Assembly (NCBI GenBank): GCA_024686335.1
Contig: JAILCI010000020.1
Location: 1-64,000 of the forward strand
Reading direction: 5' to 3'
DNA length: 64,000 nt
Origin: Bacteroidales bacterium
Lineage (GTDB): Bacteria > Bacteroidota > Bacteroidia > Bacteroidales > WCHB1-69
Numbering within the stretch: position 1 is the first letter of the stretch; every line of letters starts with the position of its first letter. Under the pieces are notes generated by a model, which made no database searches, was not told where the DNA came from, and worked only from the letters and a program-made list of their open reading frames with translations. Shown in pieces: positions 47,471 through 55,957 of the stretch. A program made the translations under genes and the position numbers.

Positions 47471-48179
47471 GACACCCATCATCAAAAAGAAAACCACTCT
47501 ATCTGCATTCATGGAAGGCTTGTCACAACAATTCAACGACGTTACCGTCCGCATGTTTCACTTCAATCCAATCATGGTGAACACGTTGGTATTACATGAC
47601 TCAACGGGGGAAGCCATTATCGTGGATCCAGGCAACTGCCAGAGTTACGAAGATGACCAGTTGAAAGAGTACATTACCCATCACCAGCTGACAGTCAAGA
47701 GTATCGTGAACACGCATCCCCACATAGACCACATCGCAGGAAATCCCTGGTGTGTTGAAACATGGCCGAAAGCGCGCCTGCTAATGCACGAGGCGGGACA
47801 ATCCATCTATAATCTGGCGTACGCCTATGCAGTGGCTTTCGGACTAAATGTAGAATCAATGCCCGCTGCAACGGGTTTTCTAAAGGAAGGCGACACCTGC
47901 ACTTTCGGAAATCAAAAACTTGAAGTCCTATATACGCCCGGCCATTGCGATGGCAGCATCACACTATACGACCGCAACAACGGCTATCTCATCTGCGGAG
48001 ACCTGCTCTTTGAAGAGAGTGTCGGGCGCAGCGACCTGCCCACAGGCAACGGAGATTTGCTGGTAGAGATGGTACAGAAAAAGATCTTCACCCTACCCAA
48101 CGAAACCATTATTATTCCTGGTCATGGGCCCATGACATCAGTAGAACACGAAAAAAAATATAATCCTTACATACAATAA
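47451..48179 (+). CDS. MBL-fold metallohydrolase (true start possibly internal)
   Basis: THPHIDHIAGN (HxHxDH), TPGHCDGSITLY, GDLLFEESVGRSDLPTG, IIPGHGPMTS. Confidence 0.92.
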   Translation: MAKRFSKTPIIKKKTTLSAFMEGLSQQFNDVTVRMFHFNPIMVNTLVLHDSTGEAIIVDPGNCQSYEDDQLKEYITHHQLTVKSIVNTHPHIDHIAGNPWCVETWPKARLLMHEAGQSIYNLAYAYAVAFGLNVESMPAATGFLKEGDTCTFGNQKLEVLYTPGHCDGSITLYDRNNGYLICGDLLFEESVGRSDLPTGNGDLLVEMVQKKIFTLPNETIIIPGHGPMTSVEHEKKYNPYIQ

Positions 48180-48185
48180 CTTATT

Positions 48186-48800
48186 ATGACAGAAAAAAAG
48201 GTTTCCACAACCGCAATTCCCAACTTGCCTGAGCAAGAGATTGCCGCTTTGGCAGACAGCTACCGCAATATATTACTCCATATCGGAGAGGATCCGACAC
48301 GCGAAGGTCTCATTAAAACTCCCATGCGTGCCGCCATGTCCATCGACTTCCTGACACACGGCTACCGCCAGGATCCTAAACGCATCCTGGAGAGCGCACT
48401 CTTCCACGAGGATTACAAGCAAATTGTCGTTGTCAAGGATATTGAAATCTACTCCCTTTGCGAGCATCATCTGCTGCCTTTCTTTGGAAAAGCACATGTA
48501 GGCTATATTCCTAACGGCACTATCGTCGGTCTGAGTAAGATTCCGCGCGTTGTGGAGTGCTTCGCCCGTCGTCTGCAACTGCAAGAGCGACTGACCACCC
48601 AAATCAAGGACTGTCTGCAAGAGGTCCTCAACCCCATGGGCGTGGCTGTCGTCATTGAAGCCCAGCACCTTTGCATGTGTATGCGAGGCATCCAGAAACA
48701 GAACTCTGTCACCACCACTTCAGAATTCACTGGCGCCTTCTTGAAAAACGAGAACACACGCCAGGAGTTCATGCACCTTATCGGAGCCAACCTCCACTAA
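48186..48800 (+). CDS. folE: GTP cyclohydrolase I
   Basis: [17 protein letters not shown]...[22 protein letters not shown]...[23 protein letters not shown]...CMCMRGIQK. Confidence 0.97.
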   Translation: MTEKKVSTTAIPNLPEQEIAALADSYRNILLHIGEDPTREGLIKTPMRAAMSIDFLTHGYRQDPKRILESALFHEDYKQIVVVKDIEIYSLCEHHLLPFFGKAHVGYIPNGTIVGLSKIPRVVECFARRLQLQERLTTQIKDCLQEVLNPMGVAVVIEAQHLCMCMRGIQKQNSVTTTSEFTGAFLKNENTRQEFMHLIGANLH

Positions 48801-49015
48801 TAGCGACGACGCCCTATTCCACTGCGCCTAATCCTGCGATGCCGATAACGACTTCGCTGGTATTGTATCGCATCCTCGCTTACTTCGGATATCATCTCGT
48901 TGGAATCATTCTCCTCCGACTTGAAAATGCATGTCAATGGTCTCCCCACCCATTCCGGTGGCAGACAAATAGTAATTGTGTCTTTTTTCGGATTTAATAT
49001 CAGTTTTTTGAGCAT
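48797..49015 (-). CDS. Small basic-tailed protein of unknown function (72 aa)
   Basis: [26 protein letters not shown] then Arg/Tyr-rich tail; stop overlaps the folE stop; purine-rich RBS-like sequence upstream. Homology not verified. Confidence 0.45.
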   Translation of the reverse strand: MLKKLILNPKKDTITICLPPEWVGRPLTCIFKSEENDSNEMISEVSEDAIQYQRSRYRHRRIRRSGIGRRRY

Positions 49016-49308
49016 TGTATTGAGTTTTTAGAGTGTCAATTTTGCGACGTCAAAATCCATTTTCCTCCCATATCCAGCCCTTTTCCCTCCTTTATTTGAC
49101 AGAAGTCTAATGTTGACTGTCAATTTTGATTTTTGAATTTTATCAAATTAATTATCAAATAGTTATATGACAAATATACCATTTTTTTCAAACAATATGC
49201 AGAATTATATTTTTCTGAAAAAAATATTTTTTATAACTGATATTCAATTAGTTACAAATAATTTTAGAAAAATAAGTCCGGAGTGATGGTATGTATTGAA
49301 AAAAAGTC

Positions 49309-49316
49309 TATTTTTG
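49309..49316 (+). promoter_or_regulatory. -7 element (TATTTTTG) for tRNA-Lys
   Basis: TAnnTTTG match 23 nt upstream of the tRNA. Confidence 0.55.
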
Positions 49317-49338
49317 CAGTCTCAATTAGAGAAAGGAT

Positions 49339-49414
49339 GTCCCAGTAGCTCAGCAGGTAGAGCACATCCCTTTTAAGGATGGGGTCCTGGGTTCGAATCC
49401 CAGCTGAGACACCA
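49339..49414 (+). tRNA. tRNA-Lys (TTT)
   Basis: GTCCCAGTAGCTCAGCAGGTAGAGCACATCCCTTTTAAGGATGGGGTCCTGGGTTCGAATCCCAGCTGAGACACCA; anticodon TTT, encoded CCA. Confidence 0.92.
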
Positions 49415-49415
49415 A

Positions 49416-49450
49416 AACACTCCGACCAATTGGCCGGAGTGTTTTTTTAT
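49416..49450 (+). terminator. Terminator after tRNA-Lys
   Basis: AACACTCCGACCAATTGGCCGGAGTGTT then T7. Confidence 0.85.
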
Positions 49451-49602
49451 ACCGTAATTTTTAATGATGGTCGTTGCTCACATGCGCACATCGACAAATA
49501 AAAGAAAAAAAACTATGCGACAAAACCACCGGTTTTAGACTTAGAGAGGATCAACTCTCCAATATTTATCAAACGTGCGACAGATTCTTCTCCGACGCGG
49601 CA

Positions 49603-50466
49603 TTACGCCGCACGATAATGCCGCAGGAAACTCAAGTCAACTCTGTTCCTCAAACGCCTAACGGCTCGTTCCTTGCACTGACGAACACGGTCACAAGAGA
49701 TGCCCAATTTTTCCCCAGCCTCCTCAGTAGAATACACCTGTTCCAACTCGTTAAAACCAAACAACAACTCCATCACTACTCTTTCCTTCTCAGGCAAATA
49801 GTCAATCACCCTCTGCAAGTCTTTCCGCAAAGATTCGAAATTCAAATCCCTATCCGCATTATAAGATGCAGAACTTTGAAAGAAATCACCACGATTAGAC
49901 TCCCCTTTATCATCAACAGGATCGTCAAAGGACTCAATGGGCAAACCTAAATGAATTAAATCCAATAATTTAACCTCATCCAAACCCGTGGAAGCCGCCA
50001 ACTCCGCAATGGTAGGATCTCGGTACAACTCCATTTTCAAGCTTTCAATAGCCTTTTTAACCTTCCAAATGTCATTGACCTTGTTGTGAGGCAAACGCAC
50101 ATCACGACCTTGTTGTGATACAGCATTCTGGAGGTGTTGTCTAATCCAGGTAACTGCATAAGTGATAAACTTAAATCCCTTGGTCTCATCAAAAAGGGTA
50201 GCTGCCTTCTGAAGACCGAGGTTACCTTCCTGGATAAGATCCTCAAAAGGAACTCCTTGTCCTTGAAATTTCTTAGCTTCGGAAACAACAAAACGTAAAT
50301 TGCACGCGATCAGCTTGTCATAAGCACGCTGATCCCCTTGCTTGTATCGACGGAAAAGCTCAAACTCCTCGTCTGGGCTTATAAGAGGATAACGATTAAT
50401 CTCGTTGAAGTAGATGTTCAAAGACGTGGTGTCTCGCTTGGTAAAAGAGTTGGATTTTCTACTCAT
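49603..50466 (-). CDS. RpoD-like sigma-70 factor (regions 1.2-4.2)
   Basis: NLRFVVSEAKKFQGQGVPFEDLIQEGNLGLQKAATLFDETKGFKFITYAVTWIRQ; region 4 AGEKLGISCDRVRQCKERAVRRLRN. Confidence 0.93.
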   Translation of the reverse strand: MSRKSNSFTKRDTTSLNIYFNEINRYPLISPDEEFELFRRYKQGDQRAYDKLIACNLRFVVSEAKKFQGQGVPFEDLIQEGNLGLQKAATLFDETKGFKFITYAVTWIRQHLQNAVSQQGRDVRLPHNKVNDIWKVKKAIESLKMELYRDPTIAELAASTGLDEVKLLDLIHLGLPIESFDDPVDDKGESNRGDFFQSSASYNADRDLNFESLRKDLQRVIDYLPEKERVVMELLFGFNELEQVYSTEEAGEKLGISCDRVRQCKERAVRRLRNRVDLSFLRHYRAA

Positions 50467-50740
50467 AAAAAGAATTTGGTTAATAATAAATTTAAAATAT
50501 AATCAATGAACTGAAAGTGTCAAAAAAATAACGTATACCACTACGTCAAAAGTGACCAAAAAAGTGATATTTAATAGTCAAATAGCGCGTATTCACGCAC
50601 TTCCAACCGACATAACGGTAAAAGCTGTAAATGTCTGAGTAGTTTTTAAGATTTTTTGAAATTTTATTGAATGTTATAGTTTTATGGTTAATTTTTGTTT
50701 GTGGTTATAATCATGGATAGAATATCAACCTCTAACATTC

Positions 50741-50758
50741 TGTCATGACAAAATGTCA
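50741..50758. promoter_or_regulatory. Nested dyad TGTCATGACAAAATGTCA in the leader of the sigma-factor gene
   Basis: TGTCA/TGACA palindrome overlapping TGACA-AAA-TGTCA. Confidence 0.4.
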
Positions 50759-50974
50759 GAGAACAAGGAGGACAGACACGTTTTTAGCGTGCGTGGCACA
50801 TAATATATGTTATTTTGTTTGAAGTTCGTCTTCTTGGTTAAAAAATTATTTAGCCGAAAATATAATATAACAAAAATTATGCCAATTTTTTAATATTTGG
50901 CAAAAAAATTGGTTCAATGAACACAGCAATGTATAGAAAGAAAACAATCCTCCCCTTATAATATCATTTGTTGA

Positions 50975-53584
50975 TCATTTCTTTCCTTTCGTCAGTAATT
51001 GCTGAATTTCATTCAATTTCATCAGCGCCTCAACCGGTGTCAGACTATTGATGTCGAGACCTACAATAACATCCTTCACTTCCAACAGAAGCGGATCATC
51101 GAGGTTGATGAAGCTGAGCTGATAACCAGGGGATGACTTTTCAATCATAGGTTCTTTAGAGTCTTTGTTAGCACGACTCTGCTCTAACTGTTGCAAAATA
51201 ATCTCGGCTCTCTTGAGTACGGAAGATGGCATACCGGCCATTCGTGCCACATGGATACCAAAACTGTGCTCACTGCCACCCGGCTCGAGCTTACGGAGGA
51301 AGTATACTTTATTGTCGATCTCTTTGATAGAGACATGGAAATTCTTAATACGAGAAAACTGCGCCGCCATGTCGTTAAGTTCGTGGTAGTGCGTCGCAAA
51401 GAGCACTTTAGCACGTGCGTACGGGTTCTCGTGTAGATACTCGGCGATGGACCATGCAATTGAGACTCCGTCGTATGTGCTGGTACCTCGGCCAATCTCA
51501 TCCAGAAGAATCAGGCTACGATTGGAAATGTTATTCAAAATACTTGCCGTTTCGTTCATCTCGACCATAAAGGTGGACTCACCTGTCGTGATGTTGTCGG
51601 AGGCGCCCACACGAGTGAAGATCTTATCCACAACACCTATCTGCGCACTCTTTGCCGGCACAAAACAGCCAATCTGGGCCATCAACACAATGAGTGCCGT
51701 CTGTCGCAACAAGGCTGACTTACCAGACATGTTCGGACCCGTAATGATGATAATCTGTTGCTTATCGTTATCCAACGTCACATCATTAGCTATATAGGGC
51801 TCGCCCGGAGGCAGTTGTTTCTCAATGACCGGGTGACGACCCTGTTTAATCTTGATGCTCAGACTGTCGTTAATCACAGGGCGCACATAATTGTTTGCTG
51901 CTGAAACCTCCGCAAAGCAAAGCAACACATCCAAACGGGCACAGAGACGTGCGTCATTCTGGATGAGAGAGATGTAGTCGGTCAGACTTATCATTAGGTC
52001 ATTGAAGAGTTGTGTTTCAATGACGCTAATTTGGTCTTGAGCACTGAGAATCTTAGTCTCAAGGTTTTTCAACTCTTCGGTAATATAGCGCTCATTGTTG
52101 GTAAGTGTCTGTTTGCGAGTCCACTCGGGCGGAACTTTGCTTTTATGGGAATTGGACACCTCTATATAGTAGCCAAATACGTTATTAAAACCGATCTTGA
52201 GATTGGTAATTCCAGTGCGTTCAGCCTCACGTTTCTGTATGTCAGCGAGGATTCCCTTGCTATTGGTAGCTATGTTCCGCAATTCATCAAGTTCCTCATT
52301 GACACCAGCCTGAAAGATGTTGCCCTTACTTACCATGACAGGCGCATCCTCCACGAGTTCCCGCTCAATGCGGGTACAGATGGAAAGACAAGGATTTAAC
52401 TGTTCTGAAATCTTCGACAATGAAGGATCTTCAGCATTCTGACAGAGCTCTTTGATGTGTTCCACAGCTCGTAATGAACGTGACAATTGAAGCACCTCCC
52501 GCGGGTTAATCTTAGCAGTGGCAATTTTGGAGACCATACGCTCCAAATCGCCCACTCTCTTCAAATCGGCAGTCAACTCCTCAGACAAAGATTTATGTTG
52601 CATCAGAAAATCCACCATGGCAAGTCGCTCGTCGATTAGAACCTTCTCTTTAAGGGGCATTAGAAGCCACTTGCGGAGCATTCGAGAGCCCATTGGGGTC
52701 TGTGTCTCGTCGAGAATCTGCAGCAACGTAACAGCGTTCTCATTGGGAGTGGCCACCAATTCCAAGTTTCTGACGGTAAAGCGATCCAACCAGACATAAC
52801 GCTCCTCCTCTATGCGAGTGAGTTTATTAATATGTTGAATCTTATGATTCTGGGTCTCATAGAGATAATGGAGCGCTGCACCAGCTGCGATGATACCATG
52901 CGGCAGTCCGTCAACACCAAAACCCTTTAGCGATGTAGTCTGGAAGTGTTTGGTCAGCAAGTCCATGGCAAAATCAGAGGTGAAAACCCAGTCGTCAAAG
53001 GGCGTAAGGAGAATTTTATCACCAAAATGCTCTTTAAAGCGTGACATCTTGTTTTTCTGGATAATCAGCTCGGCAGGCTTGAAGTTCTGGAGAAGCTTAT
53101 CAAGGTAGGAGATGTCGCCCTCGGCCATATAGAACTCGCCGGTGGAAATATCGACGAAGGCCACACCGCTGATGCCGTCATTGAGCTGCACGGCTCCAAG
53201 AAAGTTGTTTTCGCGCTGCTCCAACACTTTGTCATTGATGGAAACGCCGGGAGTCACCATCTCCGTGATACCGCGCTTGACGAGTGTCTTAGTCAGCTTG
53301 GGATCCTCCAACTGCTCACAAATGGCAACGCGGAGACCAGCTTTGACAAGTTTAGGAAGGTAAACATCCAATGCATGATATGGAAACCCTGCCAGCTCTG
53401 TCTGGAAAGTTCCTTTAGAGTGGTGCTTTGTTAGCGTAATACCCAAAACCTTAGAAGAGGTGATAGCATCGCTGCCGTATGTCTCGTAGAAATCCCCCAC
53501 CCGGAACAACAAAATCGCGTCCGGATGTTGCGCCTTAAACTGATTATATTGTCGCATTAGAGGGGTTTCTGACGTCTTTTCCAT
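50975..53584 (-). CDS. mutS: DNA mismatch repair protein MutS
   Basis: TPLMRQYNQFKAQHPDAILLFRVGDFYE...GPNMSGKSALLRQTALIVLMAQIG...LLDEIGRGTSTYDG...FATHYHEL. Confidence 0.98.
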   Translation of the reverse strand: MEKTSETPLMRQYNQFKAQHPDAILLFRVGDFYETYGSDAITSSKVLGITLTKHHSKGTFQTELAGFPYHALDVYLPKLVKAGLRVAICEQLEDPKLTKTLVKRGITEMVTPGVSINDKVLEQRENNFLGAVQLNDGISGVAFVDISTGEFYMAEGDISYLDKLLQNFKPAELIIQKNKMSRFKEHFGDKILLTPFDDWVFTSDFAMDLLTKHFQTTSLKGFGVDGLPHGIIAAGAALHYLYETQNHKIQHINKLTRIEEERYVWLDRFTVRNLELVATPNENAVTLLQILDETQTPMGSRMLRKWLLMPLKEKVLIDERLAMVDFLMQHKSLSEELTADLKRVGDLERMVSKIATAKINPREVLQLSRSLRAVEHIKELCQNAEDPSLSKISEQLNPCLSICTRIERELVEDAPVMVSKGNIFQAGVNEELDELRNIATNSKGILADIQKREAERTGITNLKIGFNNVFGYYIEVSNSHKSKVPPEWTRKQTLTNNERYITEELKNLETKILSAQDQISVIETQLFNDLMISLTDYISLIQNDARLCARLDVLLCFAEVSAANNYVRPVINDSLSIKIKQGRHPVIEKQLPPGEPYIANDVTLDNDKQQIIIITGPNMSGKSALLRQTALIVLMAQIGCFVPAKSAQIGVVDKIFTRVGASDNITTGESTFMVEMNETASILNNISNRSLILLDEIGRGTSTYDGVSIAWSIAEYLHENPYARAKVLFATHYHELNDMAAQFSRIKNFHVSIKEIDNKVYFLRKLEPGGSEHSFGIHVARMAGMPSSVLKRAEIILQQLEQSRANKDSKEPMIEKSSPGYQLSFINLDDPLLLEVKDVIVGLDINSLTPVEALMKLNEIQQLLTKGKK

Positions 53585-53604
53585 ATTTCCAACAAATTAG
53601 ATGG

Positions 53605-53612
53605 CAAAGGTA
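53605..53612 (-). promoter_or_regulatory. -7 element (TACCTTTG) for mutS
   Basis: CAAAGGTA on + strand. Confidence 0.5.
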
Positions 53613-53725
53613 TAATTTTTCAGCGAAAAAAAGAGGACTTTTTTATGATAATAAGACCTTCTATTTATTAGTGTTTTGCTGTCAATAATTTTTTTGCAGA
53701 ATGATAGGCGCATCTAAAAAAATTG

Positions 53726-53733
53726 TATTTTTG
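53726..53733 (+). promoter_or_regulatory. -7 element (TATTTTTG) for ferredoxin
   Basis: TAnnTTTG match 37 nt upstream of the ATG. Confidence 0.5.
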
Positions 53734-53769
53734 CCGCCAAATTAAACAAACAACTTAAACAACATTACT

Positions 53770-53940
53770 ATGGCTTACAAAATCAATCCGGACCTTTGCG
53801 CTAGCTGCGGTACCTGCCAAGGCGAATGCCCTCAAGAGGCTATTTCCGAAGGTACTCCTTACACCATCAATCCTGATCTTTGCATCGAGTGTGGCGCATG
53901 CGCTGACGCTTGCCCTTGCGAAGCTATCGAACTGGAGTAG
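53770..53940 (+). CDS. 2[4Fe-4S] ferredoxin, 56 aa (missing from the ORF track)
   Basis: MAYKINPDLCASCGTCQGECPQEAISEGTPYTINPDLCIECGACADACPCEAIELE; two CxxCxxCxxxCP motifs. Confidence 0.96.
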   Translation: MAYKINPDLCASCGTCQGECPQEAISEGTPYTINPDLCIECGACADACPCEAIELE

Positions 53941-53970
53941 TACCCGCATAAAAGGTAAAGAAAGAAATCA

Positions 53971-53996
53971 AGGAGGTCAAAAGACCTCCTTTTTTG
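53971..53996 (+). terminator. Terminator after ferredoxin
   Basis: AGGAGGTC-AAAA-GACCTCCT then T-run. Confidence 0.85.
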
Positions 53997-54013
53997 TTGC
54001 AAAATAAAGGGGC

Positions 54014-54256
54014 TATATACCTGATGGCACCATGTATGCCCAAGTATTTTGCTAATAGACGTTTTTTAAGGGAGGCAAGGGCTTCATGCAGGCAACTCCT
54101 AAATATAATTCTTCTTGATAGAAAAGTTGCCAAAAGATCAAGCCGACATGAATCCCGCCCGCGTGCTCTATGGTCAAGTGCCTCAGTAAGTCTTGTTGAG
54201 GTTAAAATGCATTTTTTTGACTTTGTAATTATCTTTGTTGTGCCATCATGTATATA
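54014..54256. repeat. 243-bp intergenic element bounded by 17-bp terminal inverted repeats (16/17 match)
   Basis: Left TATATACCTGATGGCAC (54014-54030); right GTGCCATCATGTATATA (54240-54256). Internal hairpin arms GGCAACT (54091)/AGTTGCC (54125) and CCTCA (54181)/TGAGG (54197). Confidence 0.55.
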
Positions 54257-54262
54257 ACTCCC

Positions 54263-54300
54263 AAAAAACAACCCCCGCCAGATGGTTCCGACGGGGGTTC
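54263..54300 (-). terminator. Terminator of the bamA-skp operon
   Basis: Minus strand AACCCCCG-N20-CGGGGGTT then GTTTTTT. Confidence 0.8.
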
Positions 54301-54320
54301 AGGTATTGTTTCAACAGGGA

Positions 54321-54821
54321 TTATTGAATACCCAACTCTTTCTTGACGGCGGCCGTCAGGTCAGTAGACTCACCGTAGAAAGCCAGGGTAGAGATATCAA
54401 AAACATAGTTGTAGTGCTGCTCTTGAGCTACCTTCTTGATGGCTGCAAGGATATTCTCCTGGAAAGGTTTCAGAAGTTCAAGTTGTTTCTCCTGCAGACG
54501 TTTCTCACCATCGGCAACGAAAGTCTGGAAACGCTCATAGAGTTTGTTGAACTCATCTTCTTTCACTTTGAGTACTGCTGCAGAGGCGCCAGAGTTGGCC
54601 AGCTTCATATAGTCGGCCTCCTTCTGTTTCAGCTCCTGAGACATGATGGCACCCTCTTCCTCTAACTCTTGTTGCACATTGGCCAAAGCTGTCTGCGCAG
54701 TGTCAATGCCAGGCATCAGAGGCATGATGGATGCATAGTCCACATGTCCGAACTTGGCCTTCTGGGAGTAACCTCCTACACAGCACAAAACTGCTATTAA
54801 TATAAGGAACAGTTTCTTCAT
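54321..54821 (-). CDS. skp: OmpH/Skp family periplasmic chaperone (copy 3)
   Basis: Signal peptide; KFGHVDYASIMPLMPGIDTAQTALANVQQELEEEGAIMSQEL; coiled coil; IQ C-terminus. Confidence 0.9.
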   Translation of the reverse strand: MKKLFLILIAVLCCVGGYSQKAKFGHVDYASIMPLMPGIDTAQTALANVQQELEEEGAIMSQELKQKEADYMKLANSGASAAVLKVKEDEFNKLYERFQTFVADGEKRLQEKQLELLKPFQENILAAIKKVAQEQHYNYVFDISTLAFYGESTDLTAAVKKELGIQ

Positions 54822-54832
54822 GACTTACTAAT

Positions 54833-55327
54833 TTACTTGATTCCTAATTCTTTCTTTACCAAAGGAGTGATGTCTTCACCATCATAATAGAGCAAAATCT
54901 TGGTGTCGAAGATATAGGAAAAACCATGCTCTTTGGAAACCTTGTTGATGGCATTCTGGATCTTATCCTGGAAAGGTTTTGCCAGCTCAATCTGTTTCTC
55001 TTCCAAATCACTTTGGGCACCAGCCTGGAACTCTTGGATACGATTACCGAGATCTTCCAACTCTTTCTCACGGAGTTGACGAACAGATGTGGACATTGTA
55101 CCAACCTCACGGTCGAATTTATCCTTCTTCTGTGCATATTCTGTCATCATACTTTCATATTCTGACTGCAATTCCGTCTGGAAAGCCATCAATTTAATTT
55201 GCAAGGAGTCAATACCGGGCATAACTTCAAGTATCTCACTTGAATTAACATGTCCGTACTTTTGAGCAGAGGCAGGGTTCAAGGAAAAGAACAGAACGGC
55301 TGCCATGAGAACTAACACTTTTTTCAT
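54833..55327 (-). CDS. skp: OmpH/Skp family periplasmic chaperone (copy 2)
   Basis: QKYGHVNSSEILEVMPGIDSLQIKLMAFQTELQSEYESMMTEYAQKK. Confidence 0.92.
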   Translation of the reverse strand: MKKVLVLMAAVLFFSLNPASAQKYGHVNSSEILEVMPGIDSLQIKLMAFQTELQSEYESMMTEYAQKKDKFDREVGTMSTSVRQLREKELEDLGNRIQEFQAGAQSDLEEKQIELAKPFQDKIQNAINKVSKEHGFSYIFDTKILLYYDGEDITPLVKKELGIK

Positions 55328-55376
55328 TCTTCTATTTTTTTCTAAATTTATAAAAACTCAAAAACATGATTATAGA

Positions 55377-55907
55377 CTAATCATCGAGCTCATCGTTTAG
55401 CGAGATGCCTAATTTCTGGAGAATCTGCTCGTTGATATCCCATTTTGGGTCGGCATAGATGATTGTCATGTCACCGGCTGCATCGAAGACAAAGGCATAA
55501 CCTTTCTCCTTGGCATAGTCGTTGACGGTAGAGATAACTCGGTCTTGGATAGGTTTCACCAATTCCTCTCTCTTCTTGAAGAGGTCTCCATCCTGACCAA
55601 AACGTTTCTTCTGAAGATCCTTAGCAGCACGCTCCTCAGCAATGATAGCCTCCTCACGGCTGATCTTGATCTGTTCAGGCATAGTGATAGATTCCACTTG
55701 ATATCTCTTGTACATAGAGTCGATGGCGGTGAATTTGGCTTCAATCTCTTTCTGCCACATCACGGCCAGACGGTTCAGTTCAGCTTGGGCCTCTTTATAT
55801 TCTGACATGTTAGAGAGGATATACTCTGAATTGATATACGCATACTTCTGCCCGAAAGAGGTCATACAGGCAAAACAAATCATGGCAAAAAGGATAACTC
55901 TTTTCAT
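55377..55907 (-). CDS. skp: OmpH/Skp family periplasmic chaperone (copy 1)
   Basis: QKYAYINSEYILSNMSEYKEAQAELNRLAVMWQKEIEAKF. Confidence 0.92.
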   Translation of the reverse strand: MKRVILFAMICFACMTSFGQKYAYINSEYILSNMSEYKEAQAELNRLAVMWQKEIEAKFTAIDSMYKRYQVESITMPEQIKISREEAIIAEERAAKDLQKKRFGQDGDLFKKREELVKPIQDRVISTVNDYAKEKGYAFVFDAAGDMTIIYADPKWDINEQILQKLGISLNDELDD

Positions 55908-55957
55908 TGTTCTAAAATTTTGTGTTCTATTAACGGATTAAAGTGGTTTTTATTGTA

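Noticed and set aside
50760-50830. Possible sigma-54 promoter (TGGCAC... near 50790) upstream of the sigma gene
   Set aside because: TGGCAC is present on the plus strand, the wrong orientation for the sigma gene, and no TTGC partner at the required spacing.
53924-54271. 115-aa minus-strand ORF across the ferredoxin-skp gap
   Set aside because: Overlaps the ferredoxin 3' end, its terminator and the inverted-repeat element; no domain or promoter. Kept only as part of the element finding.
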